Source: an uncultured Porphyromonadaceae bacterium
GTDB lineage: Bacteria > Bacteroidota > Bacteroidia > Bacteroidales > Paludibacteraceae
DNA length: 5,477 nucleotides
Direction: 5' to 3'
NCBI GenBank assembly: GCA_937898265.1
Contig: CALEJM010000172.1
Location: 1-5,477, forward strand
Shown here: in pieces, positions 1 to 5,477 of the stretch
How positions within the stretch are numbered: the stretch's first letter is position 1
Layout of the letters: the number at the start of each line of letters is the position of its first letter
Notes under the pieces: generated by a model
Database searches by the model: none
Seen by the model: the letters and a program-made list of their open reading frames with translations, nothing else
What the model was told of the DNA's origin: nothing
Made by a program: the position numbers and the translations under genes

Positions 1-418
1 CCGCACAGCCCACGGACGCATCGTCAAGGACGGCGGAGGCATCATGCCTGACATCTTCGTTCCTCGCGACACCTCCGACTTCACCAACTTCTTCCGTGAG
101 TCGGCCAACAAGTCGCTCCCATACAAGTTTGGCATTCAATACACCGCCAAACACCGCAAAGAACTCACCGCCATCAAAGACTGGAAAGCCATGGAGGCTT
201 ACCTGCTGAAAAAAGGGGTGATGAACGAGTTCTTGACCTACTGCAACGAAAATGGCTTGCCAACCAACAACAAAGAATATCTTAAATCCAAGAAGCTCTT
301 TGAACAGCAAGTGATTGGCTACATCATTCGTAACATATTGAACGATGAGGGCTACTTCCCTTATTTCAATAAAAACGACGAGACAGTCAACAAGGCTGTC
401 GAATTATTCCGCAAGTAA
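1..418 (+). CDS. S41 family (C-terminal processing) peptidase, C-terminal part only
   Basis: This is the last 138 or so codons of a reading frame that enters from the left edge; the first full codon is at position 2 and the TAA stop at 416-418. An internal ATG at 44 falls inside a conserved stretch and is not the start. The fragment opens with GRIVKDGGGIMPDIFVPRDT, the glycine-rich strand followed by PDI that closes the catalytic core in C-terminal processing proteases. The rest is the alpha-helical tail usual in Bacteroidota members, including QQVIGYIIRNILNDEGYFP. The PDZ domain and the Ser/Lys catalytic dyad would lie upstream, so activity cannot be judged here. Family members are usually exported and act in the periplasm on envelope proteins; the signal peptide is not in view. 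It ends 13 bases before the antiporter gene, so the two may be co-transcribed. Confidence 0.88.
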   Translation, partial: RTAHGRIVKDGGGIMPDIFVPRDTSDFTNFFRESANKSLPYKFGIQYTAKHRKELTAIKDWKAMEAYLLKKGVMNEFLTYCNENGLPTNNKEYLKSKKLFEQQVIGYIIRNILNDEGYFPYFNKNDETVNKAVELFRK

Positions 419-431
419 AAAGCATTGAACT

Positions 432-1451
432 ATGTTGCTCTTGTTTACAGAATTTCTATCCGGTATCATTGGTGCTGAGTTCACCAGCTACCTTCTGCTC
501 ATCATCGGCTTCGTATTGCTGACGGTGGCGGCCGATTGGTTGGTTGACGGTTCCAGCAGTCTGGCCAAGCGTTTCCACATGTCCGACCTCGTCATTGGTC
601 TGACCGTTGTGGCGATGGGCACCTCTATGCCTGAGATGGTAGTAAACTTAGCCTCAGCCATCGACCACGAGACCGACCTCGCGCTCACCAACGTGCTGGG
701 CAGCAACGTTGCCAACATACTGCTGATTCTTGGCTGTACTGCTGCTATCCGACCCGTTTTCTGCAGTAAAGGAACAACGCCGGAGGTGATTGTCAGCATC
801 ATAGCCAGTTTGTTGGTCATGCTTTTTGCCTTAAAATCCGACCTCAACCGTTACGAGGGCATGATACTCGTCTTCTGCTTCATCATCTACATCTACCTCA
901 CTTTGACAGGCACCAAGAAACTGCGTGCCAAACAGAAGGAAGAAGGCACATTGGAAGAAGAGGAGAACACCATCACGTTGATGTCAATGCCCAAGACACT
1001 GTTTCTTATCGTAATCGGATTGCTGGGTTTGGCTTGTGGCGGACAAGCCACCGTTGAAGGCGCCATCTCCATTGCCACACGCTTCAACATCCCAGCTTCG
1101 GTTATCGGCGTCACCATCGTGGCTATCGGCACATCGCTTCCCGAATTGGCCACCTCCATCATCGCCGCACTCAAAGGACACACGGAGTTGGCTATCGGCA
1201 ATGTAGTCGGCAGCAATATCTTCAATATCTTCCTTGTGTTGGGTGTCACCTCGTCAATCTTCCCATTGCCTGCCTACGACAACCTCTTACGCGATGCCCT
1301 CATCGGCACGATAGCCAGCGTCCTGATGTTGCTCTTCATCGTCAACAGCAAAGACCGCAGCGTCAAGCGTTGGGAAGGTATTGCACTCATTGTGTTCTAC
1401 GTTGCCTATATGATTATCTTGGTCAACGAAGTGACACATTTCATCAACTAA
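432..1451 (+). CDS. Calcium/sodium antiporter (CaCA family, YrbG-like inner-membrane exchanger)
   Basis: A 339-residue polytopic membrane protein expected to exchange Ca2+ for Na+ or H+ across the inner membrane. It has the two inverted alpha repeats that define the family. Repeat 1 has GLTVVAMGTSMPE at residues 56-68 followed by NVLGSNVANI from 87. Repeat 2 has GVTIVAIGTSLPE at 226-238 followed by GNVVGSNIFNI from 256. Glu68 and Glu238 match the cation-binding glutamates of NCX_Mj (E54 and E213). Hydrophobic segments fill both halves, about ten in all, separated by a charged loop at about residues 159-188 rich in Lys and Glu. Full length is normal for the family. The ATG at 432 is chosen because it gives a short hydrophobic N-terminus just before the first membrane helix. 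No Shine-Dalgarno sequence is visible. The next gene starts 7 bases after the stop, so the two are probably co-transcribed. Ion specificity cannot be read from the sequence. Confidence 0.93.
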   Translation: MLLLFTEFLSGIIGAEFTSYLLLIIGFVLLTVAADWLVDGSSSLAKRFHMSDLVIGLTVVAMGTSMPEMVVNLASAIDHETDLALTNVLGSNVANILLILGCTAAIRPVFCSKGTTPEVIVSIIASLLVMLFALKSDLNRYEGMILVFCFIIYIYLTLTGTKKLRAKQKEEGTLEEEENTITLMSMPKTLFLIVIGLLGLACGGQATVEGAISIATRFNIPASVIGVTIVAIGTSLPELATSIIAALKGHTELAIGNVVGSNIFNIFLVLGVTSSIFPLPAYDNLLRDALIGTIASVLMLLFIVNSKDRSVKRWEGIALIVFYVAYMIILVNEVTHFIN

Positions 1452-1458
1452 GAAAACA

Positions 1459-2262
1459 ATGCACAATTCAATCATAGAGAAGAAAAGGTTTGGTATCGCA
1501 CTCAGTGGTGGTGGCGTCAAAGGCGTTGCTCACTTGGGCGTATTCAAGGCTTTGGAAGAAATCGGTCTCCGTCCCGAGCTTATCTCTGGCGTTAGCGCAG
1601 GTGCTATCGTTGGGGCTCTCTATGCCGACGGACACTCACCTGAGGAATGTCGCAACTTCCTCAACGACTCCAGCTACTTTCAGTATGTCAGCCTTGGACT
1701 AAAAACCAAATTAGGCATTGCCTCCAACGACCGACTGCATACGTTGTTAGATAGCTTTCTGACGGCCAAGACATTTGAAGAACTTCAGATTCCGTTAGTG
1801 GTCAACGCTACGGAACTCCACGAAGGCAAAAACACCTATTTCTTCAGAGGACCATTGGTAGAAAAACTCGTTGCTTCATCAAGTTTTCCCATTGCCCTCA
1901 CCCCAACCATCATTGGCGACAAGATGTTTGTTGACGGCGGCATCTTTTGCAACCTCCCAGCAAGCATCATTCGCGAGCGCTGTGACATATTGATTGGTGT
2001 ACACGTCAACCCAATCATGACACAACACGAAATCAACAACATAAAAGACGTGGCAGAACGTATCTACACGCTTATGATTCAGTCGAACACAGTCATAGAA
2101 AAGTGTATTTGTGATTTGATGATCGAACCAATTCAAGCGCGAAACTACACCACTTTTGACAAATCGAAAATAAATACAATTTATAAAATAGGATATGAGG
2201 AAGCATGCCGTACGATTGAATCCAACCGTGCGTTCTTTGATGCTATCCCCTCAAATCTTTAA
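1459..2262 (+). CDS. Patatin-like phospholipase (RssA/NTE-type serine lipase)
   Basis: A 267-residue protein with all parts of the patatin Ser-Asp dyad. The oxyanion loop GGGVKG is at residues 17-22, the nucleophile elbow GVSAG at 44-48 with Ser46, and the catalytic Asp159 is in the VDGG motif. Such enzymes hydrolyse acyl esters of phospholipids or lysophospholipids; the true substrate is unknown. The small size and the start of the patatin fold near residue 10 match the bacterial single-domain group (RssA/YlbK-like). There is no signal peptide, added beta-barrel or cyclic-nucleotide domain, so a cytoplasmic or inner-face location is inferred. This also separates it from the longer outer-membrane patatins of Bacteroidota. 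It sits 7 bases after the antiporter and 6 bases before the Mrp ATPase. The last 100 bases are more AT-rich than the gene body. Family assignment is firm; the physiological role is open. Confidence 0.93.
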   Translation: MHNSIIEKKRFGIALSGGGVKGVAHLGVFKALEEIGLRPELISGVSAGAIVGALYADGHSPEECRNFLNDSSYFQYVSLGLKTKLGIASNDRLHTLLDSFLTAKTFEELQIPLVVNATELHEGKNTYFFRGPLVEKLVASSSFPIALTPTIIGDKMFVDGGIFCNLPASIIRERCDILIGVHVNPIMTQHEINNIKDVAERIYTLMIQSNTVIEKCICDLMIEPIQARNYTTFDKSKINTIYKIGYEEACRTIESNRAFFDAIPSNL

Positions 2263-2268
2263 TATATT

Positions 2269-3315
2269 ATGACATACTATCCACAACTCATAAAAGACGC
2301 ACTCTCTCATGTGCGCTATCCAGGTACCGGCGAAGACGTCGTTTCTGCCGGCATGTTGGAAGACGACATCCGCATCGAGGGCAAGAAAATCTCCTTCTCG
2401 CTGATTTTCAAACGTGCCAACGACCCATTTGCCAAGTCATTGGTCAAAGCTTGCGAACAAGCCATCCTGACCTATGTTGACGAAGAGGCTGAGATTAAAG
2501 GCAACATCGCCATCAAGACCCTCGCCCCTGCGCCTGCTCCAAAAGAGGAACCATTGAAAGAGGTGAAGAACATCATCGCTGTCTCCTCTGGTAAAGGTGG
2601 TGTTGGCAAGAGCAGCGTAGCTGTCAACCTCGCTGTTGCATTGGCCAACGAAGGCAAACGCGTCGGTCTTCTTGATGCCGACATCTATGGTCCATCTGTG
2701 CCTAAGATGCTTGGCATTGAGGACGCCCGTCCTGAAGGAGAAAATATCAATGGCAAAGACTACATCCTCCCTATCGAATGGCACGGCATCAAGGTCTTGT
2801 CTATCGGTTTCTTTGTTGACCCCGACAAAGCACTCGTCTGGCGCGGAGCCATGGCTGTCAATGCCCTCAAACAACTCATCAGCGATGCGCTCTGGGGCGA
2901 ACTCGACTATTTCATTGTCGACATGCCACCAGGAACCGGCGACATCCATCTCTCACTCGTCCAGCTGTTGAAACTTACAGGTGCAATCGTGGTCACCACA
3001 CCACAACCAGTGGCTTTGGCCGATGCACGCAAAGGCATTGACATGTTCACCAATCCTCAAGTGGGCGTGCCTGTGTTAGGTATCGTAGAGAATATGGCTT
3101 GGTTTACTCCTGAGGAGTTGCCAAACAACAGATATTATATCTTTGGTAAAGACGGAGGCAAAGCGCTGGCAGAAGAGTGCGGCACCCGACTCCTTGCACA
3201 GATTCCTTTGGTACAAGGCATTCGCGAAGGCGGCGACTGCGGTCTCCCTATCGCCATGCAGTCTGGTCATCCTGCTGCTGAGTTCTTCCGTGCTTTGGCA
3301 CAAAGCATCCTCTAA
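2269..3315 (+). CDS. mrp: Mrp/ApbC/NBP35-type P-loop ATPase, putative Fe-S cluster carrier
   Basis: A 348-residue cytoplasmic ATPase. Residues 1-85 resemble the MIP18/DUF59 domain, followed by a proline/alanine linker (about 86-92) and the ParA/MinD-like ATPase domain. Visible motifs are the deviant Walker A GKGGVGKSS from Gly108, the A' segment DADIYGPSVPKM from Asp136, and the switch/Walker B segment VDMPPGTGD with Asp218. The family is thought to bind and deliver Fe-S clusters as a homodimer. The C-terminal CxxC that holds the cluster in E. coli Mrp and in NBP35 is absent: after ENMAW (274-278) comes FTPEELPNN, and the only cysteines are 62, 304 and 324. From memory, Bacteroidota homologues share this change, so it looks like a lineage trait and not a broken gene. 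The ATG at 2269, 6 bases after the patatin stop, gives the usual MTYYPQLIKDAL start. The C-terminus seems somewhat shorter than in Bacteroides homologues. Confidence 0.93.
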   Translation: MTYYPQLIKDALSHVRYPGTGEDVVSAGMLEDDIRIEGKKISFSLIFKRANDPFAKSLVKACEQAILTYVDEEAEIKGNIAIKTLAPAPAPKEEPLKEVKNIIAVSSGKGGVGKSSVAVNLAVALANEGKRVGLLDADIYGPSVPKMLGIEDARPEGENINGKDYILPIEWHGIKVLSIGFFVDPDKALVWRGAMAVNALKQLISDALWGELDYFIVDMPPGTGDIHLSLVQLLKLTGAIVVTTPQPVALADARKGIDMFTNPQVGVPVLGIVENMAWFTPEELPNNRYYIFGKDGGKALAEECGTRLLAQIPLVQGIREGGDCGLPIAMQSGHPAAEFFRALAQSIL

Positions 3316-3339
3316 TTGCTACGACAAAAAACAGACGTT

Positions 3340-3885
3340 ATGGAAACAGTAAAAGTAAAAGATAAGTACTTCGAACTCTCTATCTACGAGAGCGAAATCC
3401 TTGCCAACGTGCAACGTATTGCCGACCGCATCAACACCGAGCTTGCCAATCAGAAGCCACTCTTCCTTGGCGTGTTGAACGGTTCGTTCATGTTTGCTTC
3501 CGACCTCATGAAACGCATCACCATCCCTGCCGAAATCTCTTTTGTCAAGATGGCGTCCTACGAAGGTATGGCAACCACAGGTAAGGTTAAGCAACTCATC
3601 GGCTTGAACCAAAGTGTCGAAGGTCGCACCGTAGTGGTGGTGGAAGATATTGTCGACACAGGCTTCACGATGGTAAACCTCATCAGTCAACTCAAAGAGA
3701 AAGGGGCTAAAGACATCAAGATTGCCACACTGATTTCCAAACCAGAAGCACGTCGCCACGAAGTCAAACTCGACTACGTTGCCATCGAGATTCCGAACCG
3801 CTTCATCGTTGGTTATGGTCTCGACTACGACGGCTTCGGACGCAACCTGCCTCACATCTACACCCTCTGCAAAGACGAGGATTAA
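3340..3885 (+). CDS. hpt: Hypoxanthine phosphoribosyltransferase (purine salvage)
   Basis: A 181-residue cytoplasmic enzyme that joins hypoxanthine (and usually guanine) to PRPP to give IMP or GMP. The PRPP-binding signature VVVVEDIVDTG is at residues 98-108, with Glu102/Asp103 for ribose and Mg2+ and Asp106 as the likely catalytic base. The base-binding segment IPNRF (aromatic Phe155) and the following GYGLDYDGFGRNLP match the family, with Asp162 and Asp164 in the metal and purine-contact region. LGVLNGSFMFASDL near residues 43-56 is the conserved early loop. The start is set at ATG 3340, 24 bases after mrp. The frame could extend to a TTG at 3316, but that codon directly follows the mrp stop, adds eight residues not expected in the family and is a rarer start. 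The gene precedes adk and obg, an order I associate with Bacteroidota. Confidence 0.94.
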   Translation: METVKVKDKYFELSIYESEILANVQRIADRINTELANQKPLFLGVLNGSFMFASDLMKRITIPAEISFVKMASYEGMATTGKVKQLIGLNQSVEGRTVVVVEDIVDTGFTMVNLISQLKEKGAKDIKIATLISKPEARRHEVKLDYVAIEIPNRFIVGYGLDYDGFGRNLPHIYTLCKDED

Positions 3886-3916
3886 ACGAGAAAATAATTT
3901 AATACACAATAAACTT
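3886..3916 (+). other. A/T-rich leader of adk without Shine-Dalgarno sequence
   Basis: The 31 bases between hpt and adk contain only two G residues and nothing resembling GGAGG. A-rich, SD-less leaders are usual in Bacteroidota, where the ribosome hardly uses the anti-SD. I see no TAnnTTTG-type promoter and no hairpin, so read-through from hpt is the simplest view. Confidence 0.5.
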
Positions 3917-4492
3917 ATGTTGAACATTGTAATCTTCGGTGCTCCAGGCGCCGGAAAAGGCACACAGAGCGAACTCATCGAGAAACGCTACAACCTTGTT
4001 CACCTCTCAACAGGCGACATCCTTCGTGCCGAAATCAAAAATGGTTCTGAGCTTGGCAAACAAGTGGATGCCATTATTTCCAAAGGTCAATTGGTGAGCG
4101 ACGAACTCATCATAGCAATGCTTGAGCAAGAAATCTCACGTCATGCCGATGCCAATGGTTTCATCTTCGACGGTTTCCCACGCACTCAGGTGCAAGCTTG
4201 TGCCCTCGACGATATGTTGGCAAAACATGGTGAGAAAGTCAACATCATGCTCGCCTTGAGCGTTGAGCGCGAAGAACTCATCAAACGTCTCTTGAACCGT
4301 GGTGCCACCTCAGGTCGTGCCGACGACAACCTTGAGACCATCCGTCAACGCATCAGCATCTACGAAGAGCAGACTGCTCCAGTCATGAACTATTACAAAG
4401 CGAAAAACATCTTTGCTGCCATCTCCAACGACACCACCGTTGAAGAGTGCTTCGAACGTGTATGCAAAGCCGTTGACGCCGTAAACAAATAA
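3917..4492 (+). CDS. adk: Adenylate kinase, short-LID form
   Basis: A 191-residue cytoplasmic kinase that converts AMP + ATP to two ADP. The P-loop GAPGAGKGT is at residues 8-16, the NMP-binding region has LSTGDILRAEI near 30-40, and the adenylate kinase signature FDGFPRT is at 84-90. The LID region is short: it runs from Arg128 through GATSGRADDN to about residue 138, with no zinc-finger insertion, then ETIRQRI supplies a conserved arginine. The length fits the short-type enzymes (about 190 residues) rather than the E. coli long form (about 214). The ATG at 3917 is chosen because the P-loop then begins at residue 8, as is normal. The open frame extends upstream to 3779, but that part overlaps hpt out of frame and has no adenylate kinase character. 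Gaps of 31 bases to hpt and 27 to obg suggest one transcript. Confidence 0.95.
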   Translation: MLNIVIFGAPGAGKGTQSELIEKRYNLVHLSTGDILRAEIKNGSELGKQVDAIISKGQLVSDELIIAMLEQEISRHADANGFIFDGFPRTQVQACALDDMLAKHGEKVNIMLALSVEREELIKRLLNRGATSGRADDNLETIRQRISIYEEQTAPVMNYYKAKNIFAAISNDTTVEECFERVCKAVDAVNK

Positions 4493-4519
4493 CCACAAAC
4501 CCACAAAAACATCAGAAAC
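4493..4519 (+). other. A/C-rich leader of obg without Shine-Dalgarno sequence
   Basis: The 27 bases between adk and obg consist of 15 A, 10 C, one T and one G, and include two near copies of CCACAAA (4493-4499 and 4501-4507). There is no SD-like sequence, no hairpin and no obvious promoter. It probably serves as an unstructured ribosome-loading leader, in line with initiation in Bacteroidota. Confidence 0.5.
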
Positions 4520-5477
4520 ATGGCAGAAACCAATTTTGTAGACTACGTAAAAATCACCTGTCGCAGCGGCAAAGGTGGCGCAGGTTCTGCTCACCTCCAC
4601 CGAGCGAAATATATTCCTAAAGGTGGTCCTGACGGCGGCGACGGCGGTCGTGGCGGTCACATCATCCTTAGAGGCAACAAACAGTTCTGGACACTCATCC
4701 ACCTGAAATACGAGCGCCATATCTTTGCTGGCGATGGAGGCAACGGCACCGAGAACAAATCCACAGGCAAGAATGGCGTCGACAAATACATCGAAGTTCC
4801 TTGCGGCACAGTGGTTCATGATGCCAACACCGGAGAATACCTCTGCGACATCACCGAAGATGGTCAAGAAGTCATCCTGCTGAAAGGCGGTCGTGGCGGC
4901 TTGGGCAACTGGCATTTCCGCACCTCTACCAACCAGACTCCACGTTATGCTCAGCCAGGCGAACCACGCATCGAGCGTCAAGTCATACTGGAGTTGAAGG
5001 TCTTGGGCGACGTCGGTTTGGTAGGATTCCCCAATGCGGGCAAGTCTACCCTACTCAGCGTTGTCTCAGCTGCTAAGCCTGAGATTGCCGATTATCCTTT
5101 CACCCCCCTCGTGCCCAACCTCGGCATCGTGGAATATCGCGACGGCAAATCCTTCTGTATGGCCGACATCCCTGGTATCATCGAAGGAGCAAGCGAAGGC
5201 AAAGGGCGTGGCTATGAATTTTTGCGCCACGTGGAAAGAGTGCGCCTCATTTTGCACCTTGTGGATATTGCTGAAATTGAGGGCAGGAGTGCAGTTGAGG
5301 ATTATTTAACAATCAACAAAGAACTGAAAAAATACAGCGAAAAATTGGCGTCGCTTCCGCAAATTGTGGTGCTTACAAAAACTGATTTACTTACGCCTGA
5401 AGACCTTGAAAAACGCGTTGAAAACTTTAAGCAACAACTTGGCCAAGAGATTGCGTCAAAAAAGTTGTTTGCAATCT
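4520..5477 (+). CDS. obg: GTPase Obg/CgtA, 3' end missing
   Basis: The frame runs open from ATG 4520 to the right edge (319 full codons). Obg is a large-subunit ribosome-assembly GTPase tied to growth control and ppGpp. Residues 1 to about 160 form the glycine-rich Obg fold, with [12 protein letters not shown] at 35-46 and GGRGGLGN at 123-130. The G domain follows: G1 GFPNAGKST from 169, G2 FTPL at 194-197 (usually FTTL), G3 DIPG at 216-219 continuing IEGASEGKG, and G4 TKTD at 286-289 (TKxD instead of NKxD, which Bacteroidota Obg proteins also show). The window stops just before the expected G5 SA motif. From about residue 229 the protein and codon use change: [14 protein letters not shown] and [18 protein letters not shown] resemble Firmicutes-type Obg, whereas Bacteroidota normally have a segment like RHIERNSLLLF there. 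GC drops at the same place. The gene may be mosaic or the assembly chimeric. The call itself is firm. Confidence 0.95.
   Translation, partial: MAETNFVDYVKITCRSGKGGAGSAHLHRAKYIPKGGPDGGDGGRGGHIILRGNKQFWTLIHLKYERHIFAGDGGNGTENKSTGKNGVDKYIEVPCGTVVHDANTGEYLCDITEDGQEVILLKGGRGGLGNWHFRTSTNQTPRYAQPGEPRIERQVILELKVLGDVGLVGFPNAGKSTLLSVVSAAKPEIADYPFTPLVPNLGIVEYRDGKSFCMADIPGIIEGASEGKGRGYEFLRHVERVRLILHLVDIAEIEGRSAVEDYLTINKELKKYSEKLASLPQIVVLTKTDLLTPEDLEKRVENFKQQLGQEIASKKLFAI

Noticed and set aside
2437..2949. Open frame on the - strand opposite mrp (170 codons)
   Set aside because: It covers the Walker A and switch regions of mrp and has no family features of its own.
3316..3339. Upstream TTG start for hpt
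   Set aside because: It directly follows the mrp stop and would add eight residues not expected in the family. ATG 3340 gives the normal HPRT N-terminus.
3779..3916. N-terminal extension of adk from an upstream ATG
   Set aside because: The extra 46 residues overlap hpt in another frame and put the P-loop far too deep. ATG 3917 fits the family.
3886..3916. Possible promoter for adk-obg in the AT-rich gap
   Set aside because: No TAnnTTTG box with an upstream TTTG or TTG at proper spacing was found; AT-richness alone is not enough.
3319..3978. Long open frame on the - strand opposite hpt (219 codons)
   Set aside because: It lies wholly opposite hpt and the start of adk, and its protein has low-complexity, Val/Phe/Asp-rich character with no recognisable motif. 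The codon bias of the true genes explains it.
4310..4981. Long open frame on the - strand opposite adk and obg (223 codons)
   Set aside because: It spans two well-supported genes and reads as reversed complements of their Asp/Gly/Ala-rich codons; no domain is visible.
5034..5309. Short + strand frame within obg, considered as a sign of a frameshift
   Set aside because: The obg frame stays open and keeps G1, G2, G3 and G4 in order, so this is only a shadow frame.

Overview
The window looks like a piece of a Bacteroidales chromosome (phylum Bacteroidota), possibly a metagenomic contig. All seven genes lie on the + strand with gaps of 6 to 31 bases. None has a clear Shine-Dalgarno sequence, and the leaders of the last genes are A-rich and G-poor, as is usual in this phylum. 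The Mrp-type ATPase, the S41 peptidase tail, the short-LID adenylate kinase and the hpt-adk-obg order all resemble Bacteroidales versions known to me. This assignment rests on protein character and gene order, not on a database search.

Layout: 1-418 is the C-terminal end of an S41 (C-terminal-processing) peptidase whose start lies outside the window. 432-1451 is a CaCA-family calcium/sodium antiporter with both alpha repeats. 1459-2262 is a patatin-like phospholipase. 2269-3315 is an Mrp/ApbC-type P-loop ATPase thought to act in Fe-S cluster delivery. 3340-3885 is hypoxanthine phosphoribosyltransferase, 3917-4492 is adenylate kinase, and 4520 to the right edge is the GTPase Obg, cut off within its G domain. 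There is no stretch of 300 bases without a gene. I see no RNA gene, mobile element, CRISPR array, long repeat or convincing terminator.

How the genes fit together: hpt and adk feed the purine nucleotide pool (IMP/GMP salvage, and AMP/ATP/ADP balance). Obg is a guanine-nucleotide-sensing ribosome-assembly GTPase, so the last three genes form a plausible nucleotide and growth-rate module. The upstream genes (envelope protease, ion antiporter, lipase, Fe-S ATPase) share no obvious pathway and are probably linked only by transcription.

I found no previously undescribed system; this is mostly ordinary housekeeping DNA. The one real anomaly is inside obg. From about position 5204 to the end the GC content falls from about 56% (4921-5200) to about 42% (hand counts), codon preference changes, and the protein switches from a Bacteroidota-like Obg to one resembling Firmicutes or other phyla. 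That suggests either a mosaic gene or a chimeric assembly join.
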